Shown here piece after piece: positions 37,601-43,924 of a stretch of DNA of 57,430 nucleotides (position 1 is its first letter; each line of letters starts with the position of its first letter). The notes below the pieces were generated by a model, which was given only the letters and a program-made list of their open reading frames with translations, made no database searches and was not told the origin of the DNA. The stretch lies in assembly GCF_900114745.1 (NCBI RefSeq), contig NZ_FOUB01000021.1, forward strand, positions 1-57,430, read 5' to 3'. Position numbers and translations under genes: made by a program. This DNA is from Nitrosomonas communis. Its GTDB lineage: Bacteria; Pseudomonadota; Gammaproteobacteria; Burkholderiales; Nitrosomonadaceae.

Positions 37601-40544
37601 CGATCGCCGAAGGCAACATGTAATCAGGCAGGGTTTGTGCAAGCGCTTCACGCAATTCGCTAGTGGTCACCACACTGCCTGTCTGCAGCGAGACATACGC
37701 GATCAGTCTTATACCGCTCGGGCCTTCCTTGGCTCCCACCACGGCTTCCCTCACATCTGGCTGTGCCAGCAGTTGTGCTTCAATTTCGCCTAATTCGATG
37801 CGGAAACCCCTTACCTTAACCTGATGATCCACTCGCCCGAGATATTCAATTTGTCCATCCGAACGCCATCTTGCCAGATCACCCGTTCGATAGAGTCGAC
37901 TTCCCTGTCTTTCGAATGGGTCAGCGACAAATCGCTCCGCAGTGAGCCCCGGCCTATTCAGGTAGCCACGCGCGAGCCCTGCACCACCAAGATAAAGTTC
38001 ACCAGTCACTCCACAAGGCACCTGATTCATTTCTGCATCGAGAATATAGGCAGTCCGGTCACCTACGGGTGAACCAATCGGCAAGTAACTCGAATTGAAG
38101 CGGGTTGCAGAATACGCTTTGAAAATAAGCGGTGTAATGACTGTCTCGGTAGGACCGTAGCCATTGATGATACGCGGGGGTTGTAGCGTTGCCTGAACGA
38201 AATCGTAGCTGCTACGGCTCATGGCTTCGCCGCCTACGGTGTAGGAACGGATCGGTAAATTCCGGCCTGCCCTGCCGGTAAATTCAGCTAGCTGTTGCAG
38301 ATAGCTTGGAGTAAAGCAGGCTATGGTGATTCCATGCTTGGCAATCTCAGTCGCAGTCCGGTCTGCCGACCATATTTCTTGATCGCGTGGCATCAGCGCA
38401 GCACCAAAGGCTAAAGGCACCAACCAGCGCTCATGGGCACCGTCGAAATTGATTGAAGCAAACTGAAGCTCACGATCCTCTGGTGTCATGCCATAGCGCT
38501 CACCGATGGCTTGCACATGCATTGCTAGCGGTCCATGTGCAACAGCCACGCCCTTCGGTTTCCCGGTGGAGCCAGAGGTGTAAATTATATAAGCTAAATG
38601 CTCGCCCTGGAGGGTAACTGAGGGGTTATCCTCGGGTAAATCGGTCAGATCCAACCTGTCCAGTACCAGCACGTTACCGGATACAGGCTCAGGTATGCTG
38701 TCCTTGACAGGACTTTGTGTCAGCAGCAGCTCGATGGCGCTGTCTGTCACCATGTGGTGTAACCGCTCCCGCGGATAAGCCGGATCAAGCGGTACATACG
38801 CTCCCCCCGCCTTGAGGATGGCGAGCAGTCCCACAATCATGTCGATCGATCGCTCCACCGCAATCCCCACTCGGCTCTCCGGTTTGATGCCCAGCGCAAT
38901 CAAGTGATGCGCCAGCCGGTTCGCCCGCCGGTTCAACTCTGCATAGCTCAGTTCGATATTGCCAAAAATCAGCGCAGTGGCCTCCGGACGTGCCTTCACC
39001 TGGCGTTCGATCAGGCGATGGACGGGTTCGACCGAGGTAAAACGCCGCTCGTTAACCCCCCATGCCTTGAGTTGGTTCTGCTCTGCTTCGCTTAATAAGG
39101 TTACATCGCCCAGACACTGCCCAGGCTGTTCCGCCAGCTGTTCCAGCAGACGCAGATAATGCTCACCGAGCCGTGCAATGGTTTCGGCTTCGAACAATTC
39201 GGCTGCGTAGGTGAAACGTGCGCTGAATTGACCATCCGCCCGTTCCAGGGTATCCAATGTCAATTCAAACTGTGCAGCTCGTTCCCCGAGTTCAATTTCC
39301 TCGACAGTCAATCCCGGCAATTGCTCCAGCGCGCGATAATCTTCGCGCAAATGATTGAACATCACCTGAAAGAGTGGATGCTGGTGCAAACTGCGCTCAG
39401 GCTGGAGCGTTTCGACCAGTTGCTCAAAAGGCAAATCCTGATGGATTTGCGCGCTCAGCGCAGCTTCACGGGTCTGCTCGAGTATCTTGTTCAGTGGCAT
39501 ACGTCCGTCGAGTTGGCTGCGCAATACCTGGGTATTCACCAGACAACCGACCAGGTTTTCGGTTTCTGCCCGGTGGCGATTGGCGATCGGTACCCCTACG
39601 CGTATGTCGCTTTGCCCGGTATAGCGGTATAACAACGCCTGAAAGCCTGTCAGCAAACCCATAAACAACGTGGACCCTTGTGCTTGCAGTCTCTGTTGTA
39701 AACGTATCATCAGGGGAGCAGGCAGCGCGAAATCATGCTGGGCAACCCGGTAGTTTCCGATGGATAAGCGCGGGTGATCGGTTGGCAATGACAATACAGG
39801 GTGAGTTTCGCCTAACTGGCTACGCCAGTAGGCCAATTGCCGTTCTTTCTCGCCTGCTTGCAGAAAATTACGCTGCCAGAGTGCGTAATCGGCATATTGA
39901 ATGGAAAGCGCTGGCAGCGCAGCAGATTGTCCCTGACGATGAGCACGATAGCAGGCAGCGAATTCATCGATAATGAGGCGGTTGGACCAGGCATCCGAAA
40001 TGATGTGATGCATCGCTACCACCAGATAGTGCGCTTCCGGTTCGAGCCGAATCAGGGCCACACGCAAAAGCGGACCCTGCGTAAGATCAAACGGCGTGGT
40101 ATGGATGCGGATCGCCTCTGCCCGCGCGCGCGTGGTCCGCTGCTCAGACGGGAAATCGCTTAAATCGGTTACTGTCAGTTTAAAGTCATTCTCCGCTTGA
40201 ATCACCTGCTCAGGCAAGCCTTGCGCATTGGCACGAAACACCGTGCGCAGCGATTCATGCCGCGCAACCAGCACTTCGAAACTGGCTTCCAGCGCCTGCC
40301 GATCCAGTTTGCCCTTCAGCTGCAATGTACCGCCTAAATGATAGGCCGTACTATGGGGATCCAGCTGCCATAAAAACCAGTGCCGCTGCTGTGCATAGGA
40401 AAGAATATGGCGTTTTTTGCCTGGTTGTGGAACGATAGGTAGAAGAGAAAAATCGATGCCTCGTTCCTTCAATGTACTTAAAAATACTTTTTGTTTTTCG
40501 GAGGAAAGCGTGGAAAACCGTTCGGCAATTTCTTGTTTATTCAA
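28608..40544 (-). CDS. trimodular NRPS with TE (C-A-PCP-E / C-A-PCP / C-A-PCP-TE)
   Basis: 3978-aa terminal synthetase. Approximate residues: C1 48-470 (HHIISDAWS near 183), A1 505-1000, PCP1 1010-1090 (LGGDSI near 1045), epimerisation domain 1115-1540 (HHLVIDGVSW near 1233, EGHGRE, FNYLGQF), C2 1555-1990 (HHLLVDGWS near 1701, D-L type start LEDLYPLSPMQTGMLFH), A2 2015-2530, PCP2 near 2558, C3 2640-3080 (HHILVDGWG near 2775), A3 3100-3600, PCP3 near 3638, TE 3710-3970 (GWSLGG near 3773, His in EADHFGI). By my hand alignment the specificity codes are DGECTGGITK (A1), DGEDHGTVTK (A2) and DGEAVGGVTK (A3); A1 and A3 look alike and would suit a hydroxamate ornithine, A2 is unassigned. The start is a TTG six bases after the previous stop. 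Residues 47-666 are nearly identical to the upstream NRPS. Confidence 0.93.
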   Translation of the reverse strand: MNKQEIAERFSTLSSEKQKVFLSTLKERGIDFSLLPIVPQPGKKRHILSYAQQRHWFLWQLDPHSTAYHLGGTLQLKGKLDRQALEASFEVLVARHESLRTVFRANAQGLPEQVIQAENDFKLTVTDLSDFPSEQRTTRARAEAIRIHTTPFDLTQGPLLRVALIRLEPEAHYLVVAMHHIISDAWSNRLIIDEFAACYRAHRQGQSAALPALSIQYADYALWQRNFLQAGEKERQLAYWRSQLGETHPVLSLPTDHPRLSIGNYRVAQHDFALPAPLMIRLQQRLQAQGSTLFMGLLTGFQALLYRYTGQSDIRVGVPIANRHRAETENLVGCLVNTQVLRSQLDGRMPLNKILEQTREAALSAQIHQDLPFEQLVETLQPERSLHQHPLFQVMFNHLREDYRALEQLPGLTVEEIELGERAAQFELTLDTLERADGQFSARFTYAAELFEAETIARLGEHYLRLLEQLAEQPGQCLGDVTLLSEAEQNQLKAWGVNERRFTSVEPVHRLIERQVKARPEATALIFGNIELSYAELNRRANRLAHHLIALGIKPESRVGIAVERSIDMIVGLLAILKAGGAYVPLDPAYPRERLHHMVTDSAIELLLTQSPVKDSIPEPVSGNVLVLDRLDLTDLPEDNPSVTLQGEHLAYIIYTSGSTGKPKGVAVAHGPLAMHVQAIGERYGMTPEDRELQFASINFDGAHERWLVPLAFGAALMPRDQEIWSADRTATEIAKHGITIACFTPSYLQQLAEFTGRAGRNLPIRSYTVGGEAMSRSSYDFVQATLQPPRIINGYGPTETVITPLIFKAYSATRFNSSYLPIGSPVGDRTAYILDAEMNQVPCGVTGELYLGGAGLARGYLNRPGLTAERFVADPFERQGSRLYRTGDLARWRSDGQIEYLGRVDHQVKVRGFRIELGEIEAQLLAQPDVREAVVGAKEGPSGIRLIAYVSLQTGSVVTTSELREALAQTLPDYMLPSAIVVLDSLPLNANGKVDRSRLPEPEFVSEGEYAAPEGKVEEVLARIWSEVLGLGRVGRNDNFFELGGDSILSLQIVTKARQAGWKITPRQLFERQTIAALAVLAKPMGEGVTTGFTNEVGFDAAAPVPMLPIQLDFFEQSIPAQHHWNQAVLLKSHHRLQTEWLDQALQAVVQHHRALRFSYATQANGQWLQRATDSVAQNLLWIRYAADSEQFMALCHEAQCSLNLHEGPLLRAVLIDMVDGTQRLLLVVHHLVIDGVSWRILLDDLETAYDQAMRSETIVMPEATTDYAIWSQRLQHFPSTHAAEFAYWESLTDVPIALPRDYREGSNAMRHIDRVTMKLDQANTQALLKDAPVAYRTQVNDLLLTALGSALCRWSGHEKIMIDLEGHGREDLDSDIDLSRTIGWFTSLFPVVLDPTGDLATRIKRIKECLRQVPHKGLGYGLFKYYGTEAQQQILASLPKAQVVFNYLGQFDTSFESDTPWQLASEPIGDLMDQSTLQPHDLSINSHIYEGRFCLEVSYSKARYTRVNIEAFIRIFLAELESVIAHCTQGIRAVTPSDFPLLQITQDELDRLPIPMDQLEDLYPLSPMQTGMLFHSVFDTGGGVYLSQLRAEIGHLSVERFRSAWQGTIDRHEILRTGFLQEGNIPLQWVAKTAELPFVIMDWRDRTMSSTASLEQALDDLAQSEHAQGFDLKKPPLMRIAVVSLADDRYHVIMTIHHLLVDGWSTSQLLGEVLRQYGGVLPSSPRARYRDFIEWLQGHERKAAEDYWQAWLSQFSEPTKLAGSIASPSANEGYQEVVCPLDHEFTEALIHFSRQERVTVNTLMQAAWALLLGHYTGQDAVTFGVTVAGRPTDLPGSDQILGLFINTLPMKVELKPELAVGEWLRILQAQNLASREHEHTPLYEIQRWAGQQELFDSILVFENYPLDEAFKHHTPGGLVITNVQGREETNYPMTVSVVESNGFNLQYSYNCKFFSEATVNGFATQVERLLREIMQSAAKQLGDLVILSEAQQAQLKSWGVNEKRYISAEPVHRLIEQQAKERPEAIALIFGDTELSYAELNRRANRLAHHLIALGIQPESQVGIAVERSIDMVVGLLAILKAGGAYVPLDPDYPRERLNYMMTDSAIELLLTQRAIEAKIPRPTSGRVLILDTLDLTHSSEDNPTVTLHGEDLAYIINTSGSTGQPKGVAVAHHALVEHALIAVEFFKLSSRDRMLQFSTINFDGFIEQFFPPLCVGATIVLRGPALWDSETFYHELIDKRITVADLTTAYWFLLVQDFAKEGPRDYGALRQVHAGGEAMSPEGIKAWQQAGLEGITLLNTYGPTEAIVTATTADCGGSTGGAQGHDQEPVVTIGKPLPARHIYLLDANLMPVLPGVAGELYIGGKLLARSYLNRAGLTAGRFVADPFDEQGGRIYRTGDLARWRPDGQIEYLGRVDHQVKIRGFRIELGEIETQLLHQPAVREAVVVAKDGPNGTRLAAYVSLHAGSTLTTEALREALAQTLPDYMLPSAIVVLENLPLNANGKVDRKRLPEPELISDKQYAAPEGEVEKTLAAIWAEGLGLGRVGRNDNFFELGGDSILSLQIVTQARRASLKITPRQLFERQTIAALAPVVELLSESLDETPSLAPLLERAYLEDYLDESLLATLPFSNDEIEDIYPLSPTQEGMLFHTLEAPGTGLYVSQISVEVEGLDAPQLAQAWQTMITRHPVLRTGFLWRVGLARPLQIVFKQSEAPVIHLDWRDQDSLDERLIAYADQELKREFDFLHPPLARLCLIRLDDNRYQLIWTKHHILVDGWGDSILISDWLRCYNGEILPPAGPGYGVYVRWLAKQTSHATQRFWQTELSNTEGPTLLAGSVAKAVKNQSRSGFAQVYTRLSPEETRRLQAFVQQTRVTLNTFVQAAWALLLQRYTGKQTVIFGATVAGRPPSLPRADEILGLFINMIPVPVARRSELTVNEYLQSLQQTNARLRDYEHSALADVQRWAGFPGQPLFDSIVVFENYPIDTSLRSNELYGLRFGEIAGKGLTGYAMDLQVTVGDTLDIEYAYGCHDFTDEFVIELRSHMECLMREMMACPQCVVGELRGLAKEKLDRLLMLRSDTETMRSWSQFYQPVHYLIEHNAVHQPDAIALLMGEQEMTYAELNRRANQLAHRLIQLGAKPEIRFGVAMERSLDVIVTLLAILKSGAAYVPLDIDYPSDRLAFMMKDSALSLLITQSKVLTKFQFNTAVPVLVLDAIELEAEQVCNPEMPVHEHNLAYVIYTSGSTGLPKGVAVTHGPLAMHCQATAYIYEMTPRSCELLFMSFSFDGAHERWLTALTVGAGLAVRDQELWTAEQTYDALRHYSITNAAFPPAYLGQVAEWANPRNDPPPVELYVFGGEAMPKASYDLIRQTLRPQTLINGYGPTETVVTPLIWKTDANNSFECAYAPIGRPVGERAVYVLDVDMQPVPMGIVGELYIGGYGLARGYLGRAGLAAERFLADPFDEKGGRLYRTGDLVRWMEDGNIEYIGRADHQVKIRGFRIELGEIEARIREATGIAEATVTVHQGASGAQLVAYIVPAKQDVTKQSSQQLIAQLKQSLGERLPEYMLPAHFITLTNLPRLPSGKLDRKALPEPDCLPGAHYQAPSTPEARLIANIWQEVLGVERVGETDNFFALGGDSLSSLKVMARMRSLPDVKLDFKLRDLIQRPTIAGLLGLDKRPQPNQGLLMLNQAADDGRTQPLFCLHAGLGTVFDYQPLARRLQGLRTVYGLPCRMLANPAHRDTSLNQMAEDYCRMIRVVQPEGPYHLLGWSLGGTLAAMIAALLEDAGQTVAFLGLIDLYVPGTESPQQGDWQLDFLDFVSVAIPGVMPNVALQTTLASQSAVAVSKQVIVYLLERVLAIRQAESRTNGQTAMQGYAEMGTEELANIFLVARHLKMLSLQTCTLRSLKCQITCWWATTREINDRLVLERQIKSAEIRSVEIEADHFGIVRTEQILLDIESLLSTTLPEQTNCIIDL
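38547..40404. repeat. 1858-bp direct repeat, copy 1
   Basis: Near-identical to 41880-43737 at a constant offset of 3333 bp; I counted five mismatches by eye. It encodes the C domain from SYAQQRHWFLWQ through the first part of the A domain up to GSTGKPKGV (A3 core). Confidence 0.95.
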
Positions 40545-40550
40545 TTCTAA

Positions 40551-43500
40551 TTAATTCTCCAGTAAATCCAGTAATTCAGACATTTCAGATAATCCACTCT
40601 GTTCCCTGGCTTTCCTGGAAACCGGCGTGTATTCTTCCTGTATTACTCCCGCAATCTCTCTCAACACAGGTTGCTCAAAAAAAATCCGCAAGGGCATGGA
40701 AATAGATTGGTTTAGCTGCAATTTCTGTTGAACTTGCAGAACGGCAAGAGAATGTCCTCCCAGTTCGAAGAAGTTATCGTTGCGCCCTACCCGATCAAGA
40801 CTCAATACTTCCGACCAGATCCTCGCTAAGGCTTCCTCAATTTCCCCTTCAGGCGCTTCATATTCGTCTTTACTGACAAATTCCGGCTCCGGCAGGCGGC
40901 TGCGATCCACCTTGCCGTTCGCATTCAAGGGGAGGCTATCCACTACAATGATCGCCGATGGCAGCATGTAATCGGGCTGGGTTTTGGCGAGCGATTCACG
41001 CAATGTGCTGGTTGTCACCCTACTGCCTGCTTGCAGCGAGACATAAGCTACCAGCTGCACACCGCTCGACTCTTCCTTGACCACCACCACCGCTTCCCTT
41101 ACGTCAGGTTGGGCCAGCAGTTGTGTTTCAATTTCACCTAATTCGATGCGGAAACCTCTCACCTTGACCTGATGATCCACACGCCCGAGATATTCGATTT
41201 GCCCATCCGGGCGCCATCTCGCCAGATCACCTGTTCGGTAGAGTCGACTTCCCTGCCCCACGAATGGATCAGCAACGAATCGCTCCGCTGTAAGCTCAGG
41301 TCTATGCAGGTAGCCACGTGCGAGGCCAACACCGCCAAGATAGATTTCCCCTACCACACCTTGCGGTACCAGTTTCATTTCCGCATCAAGAATAAAGAGT
41401 TGTGTAGCGGCTATCGGTGCACCAAGCGAATTCGTTCGGTGCCCGATTTTGTTTATAGTTGACCAAATTGTAGTTTCTGTGGGGCCATACATATTCCACA
41501 GTTCGACATTCAGTGTGCATAACTGATCAATCAAATCGATAGGCAGTGATTCTCCGCCACATAGACATTTAAGAGGACGCTGATTCTCTTCTTGTAAGAT
41601 TTTCCATTCACTCGCCAGCAACACACGCCATCCAGCTGGGGTAGATTGGAGAATATTTGCCTGATAAGTCTGGATCAATTGCGCAAGAATCGCTCCATCA
41701 CGTCTTGCTCCCTGCGGTGCCAGCACCAGCCGTGCGCCTGCATTCAAAGGTAGATAAATCTCTAGACCAGCAATATCGAACGAGAGTGGAGTGACGGATA
41801 CCAAGGTATCTTTGGGTGTCATACCCGGCGACTCAAGCATGCTCATTACGAAATGACTCAATGCATGATGGTGCGCCATCACGCCCTTCGGTTTCCCGGT
41901 GGAGCCAGAGGTGTAAATTATATAAGCTAAATGCTCGCCCTGGAGGGTAACTGAGGGGTTATCCTCGGGTAAATCGGTCAGATCCAACCTGTCCAGTACC
42001 AGCACGTTACCGGATACAGGCTCAGGTATGCTGTCCTTGACAGGACTTTGTGTCAGCAGCAGCTCGATGGCGCTGTCTGTCACCATGTGGTGTAACCGCT
42101 CCCGCGGATAAGCCGGATCAAGCGGTACATACGCTCCCCCCGCCTTGAGGATGGCGAGCAGTCCCACAATCATGTCGATCGATCGCTCCACCGCAATCCC
42201 CACTCGGCTCTCCGGTTTGATGCCCAGCGCAATCAAGTGATGCGCCAGCCGGTTCGCCCGCCGGTTCAACTCTGCATAGCTCAGTTCGATATTGCCAAAA
42301 ATCAGCGCAGTGGCCTCCGGACGTGCCTTCACCTGGCGTTCGATCAGGCGATGGACGGGTTCGACCGAGGTAAAACGCCGCTCGTTAACCCCCCATGCCT
42401 TGAGTTGGTTCTGCTCTGCTTCGCTTAATAAGGTTACATCGCCCAGACACTGCCCAGGCTGTTCCGCCAGCTGTTCCAGCAGACGCAGATAATGCTCACC
42501 GAGCCGTGCAATGGTTTCGGCTTCGAACAATTCGGCTGCGTAGGTGAAACGTGCGCTGAATTGACCATCCGCCCGTTCCAGGGTATCCAATGTCAATTCA
42601 AACTGTGCAGCTCGTTCCCCGAGTTCAATTTCCTCGACAGTCAATCCCGGCAATTGCTCCAGCGCGCGATAATCTTCGCGCAAATGATTGAACATCACCT
42701 GAAAGAGTGGATGCTGGTGCAAACTGCGCTCAGGCTGGAGCGTTTCGACCAGTTGCTCAAAAGGCAAATCCTGATGGATTTGCGCGCTCAGCGCAGCTTC
42801 ACGGGTCTGCTCGAGTATCTTGTTCAGTGGCATACGTCCGTCGAGTTGGCTGCGCAATACCTGGGTATTCACCAGACAACCGACCAGGTTTTCGGTTTCT
42901 GCCCGGTGGCGATTGGCGATCGGTACCCCTACGCGTATGTCGCTTTGCCCGGTATAGCGGTATAACAACGCCTGAAAGCCTGTCAGCAAACCCATAAACA
43001 ACGTGGACCCTTGTGCTTGCAGTCTCTGTTGTAAACGTATCATCAGGGGAGCAGGCAGCGCGAAATCATGCTGGGCAACCCGGTAGTTTCCGATGGATAA
43101 GCGCGGGTGATCGGTTGGCAATGACAATACAGGGTGAGTTTCGCCTAACTGGCTACGCCAGTAGGCCAATTGCCGTTCTTTCTCGCCTGCTTGCAGAAAA
43201 TTACGCTGCCAGAGTGCGTAATCGGCATATTTAATGCAAAGCGCTGGCAGCGCAGCATATTGTCCCTGACGATGAGCACGATAGCAGGCAGCGAATTCAT
43301 CGATAATGAGGCGGTTGGACCAGGCATCCGAAATGATGTGATGCATCGCTACCACCAGATAGTGCGCTTCCGGTTCGAGCCGAATCAGGGCCACACGCAA
43401 AAGCGGACCCTGCGTAAGATCAAACGGCGTGGTATGGATGCGGATCGCCTCTGCCCGCGCGCGCGTGGTCCGCTGCTCAGACGGGAAATCGCTTAAATCG

Positions 43501-43883
43501 GTTACTGTCAGTTTAAAGTCATTTTCCGCTTGAATCACCTGCTCAGGCAAGCCTTGCGCATTGGCACGAAACACCGTGCGCAGCGATTCATGCCGCGCAA
43601 CCAGCACTTCGAAACTGGCTTCCAGCGCCTGCCGATCCAGTTTGCCCTTCAGCTGCAATGTACCGCCTAAATGATAGGCCGTACTATGGGGATCCAGCTG
43701 CCATAAAAACCAGTGCCGCTGTTGTGCATAGGAAAGAGATACAGGCTCACTAGCCGCTCGGCGGGGAATGGTAGATTCTTGCTGTACCTGCCCTTTACCC
43801 GTCTGGAGTCTCTGCGCTAATCGTTGACGCTGTTCTGGTGTCAGACGCGCCCGCCGGTGCACAAGATTGTTATTGTCTGTCAT
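40551..43883 (-). CDS. single-module NRPS, C-A(Gly)-PCP
   Basis: 1110-aa module. Condensation domain at about residues 50-475 (HHIISDAWS near 183), adenylation domain 500-1000, carrier domain near 1044 (LGGHSLAV), followed by a short tail. By hand alignment with GrsA the ten specificity residues are DILQLGMIWK, one residue from the widely reported glycine code DILQLGLIWK, so glycine is the best prediction. It follows the PKS gene by 41 nt, so its C domain should accept the polyketide-extended chain and add glycine. The C domain and first half of the A domain are almost identical in DNA to those of the next gene; the substrate-binding half differs completely. No strong ribosome binding site is visible. 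Confidence 0.93.
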   Translation of the reverse strand: MTDNNNLVHRRARLTPEQRQRLAQRLQTGKGQVQQESTIPRRAASEPVSLSYAQQRHWFLWQLDPHSTAYHLGGTLQLKGKLDRQALEASFEVLVARHESLRTVFRANAQGLPEQVIQAENDFKLTVTDLSDFPSEQRTTRARAEAIRIHTTPFDLTQGPLLRVALIRLEPEAHYLVVAMHHIISDAWSNRLIIDEFAACYRAHRQGQYAALPALCIKYADYALWQRNFLQAGEKERQLAYWRSQLGETHPVLSLPTDHPRLSIGNYRVAQHDFALPAPLMIRLQQRLQAQGSTLFMGLLTGFQALLYRYTGQSDIRVGVPIANRHRAETENLVGCLVNTQVLRSQLDGRMPLNKILEQTREAALSAQIHQDLPFEQLVETLQPERSLHQHPLFQVMFNHLREDYRALEQLPGLTVEEIELGERAAQFELTLDTLERADGQFSARFTYAAELFEAETIARLGEHYLRLLEQLAEQPGQCLGDVTLLSEAEQNQLKAWGVNERRFTSVEPVHRLIERQVKARPEATALIFGNIELSYAELNRRANRLAHHLIALGIKPESRVGIAVERSIDMIVGLLAILKAGGAYVPLDPAYPRERLHHMVTDSAIELLLTQSPVKDSIPEPVSGNVLVLDRLDLTDLPEDNPSVTLQGEHLAYIIYTSGSTGKPKGVMAHHHALSHFVMSMLESPGMTPKDTLVSVTPLSFDIAGLEIYLPLNAGARLVLAPQGARRDGAILAQLIQTYQANILQSTPAGWRVLLASEWKILQEENQRPLKCLCGGESLPIDLIDQLCTLNVELWNMYGPTETTIWSTINKIGHRTNSLGAPIAATQLFILDAEMKLVPQGVVGEIYLGGVGLARGYLHRPELTAERFVADPFVGQGSRLYRTGDLARWRPDGQIEYLGRVDHQVKVRGFRIELGEIETQLLAQPDVREAVVVVKEESSGVQLVAYVSLQAGSRVTTSTLRESLAKTQPDYMLPSAIIVVDSLPLNANGKVDRSRLPEPEFVSKDEYEAPEGEIEEALARIWSEVLSLDRVGRNDNFFELGGHSLAVLQVQQKLQLNQSISMPLRIFFEQPVLREIAGVIQEEYTPVSRKAREQSGLSEMSELLDLLEN
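41880..43737. repeat. 1858-bp direct repeat, copy 2
   Basis: Partner of 38547-40404. Three of the five differences change residues (GQYAALPALCIKY here against GQSAALPALSIQY in copy 1). The spacing of 3333 bp is a multiple of three, so exchange between the copies would delete one module in frame. Confidence 0.95.
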
Positions 43884-43924
43884 AAAGAATATTCTTTGAG
43901 TTATGCATTAATACGTGGAACTGT

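Noticed and set aside
39159..39632. 157-codon plus-strand frame that recurs at 42492-42965
   Set aside because: Its repetition is fully explained by the 1858-bp direct repeat; it is antisense to conserved C-domain coding sequence.
38547..43737. Direct repeat as a pure assembly error
   Set aside because: The copies differ at several positions and are embedded in genes with different N-termini and different A-domain pockets, so a real duplication is more likely; long reads should still confirm it.
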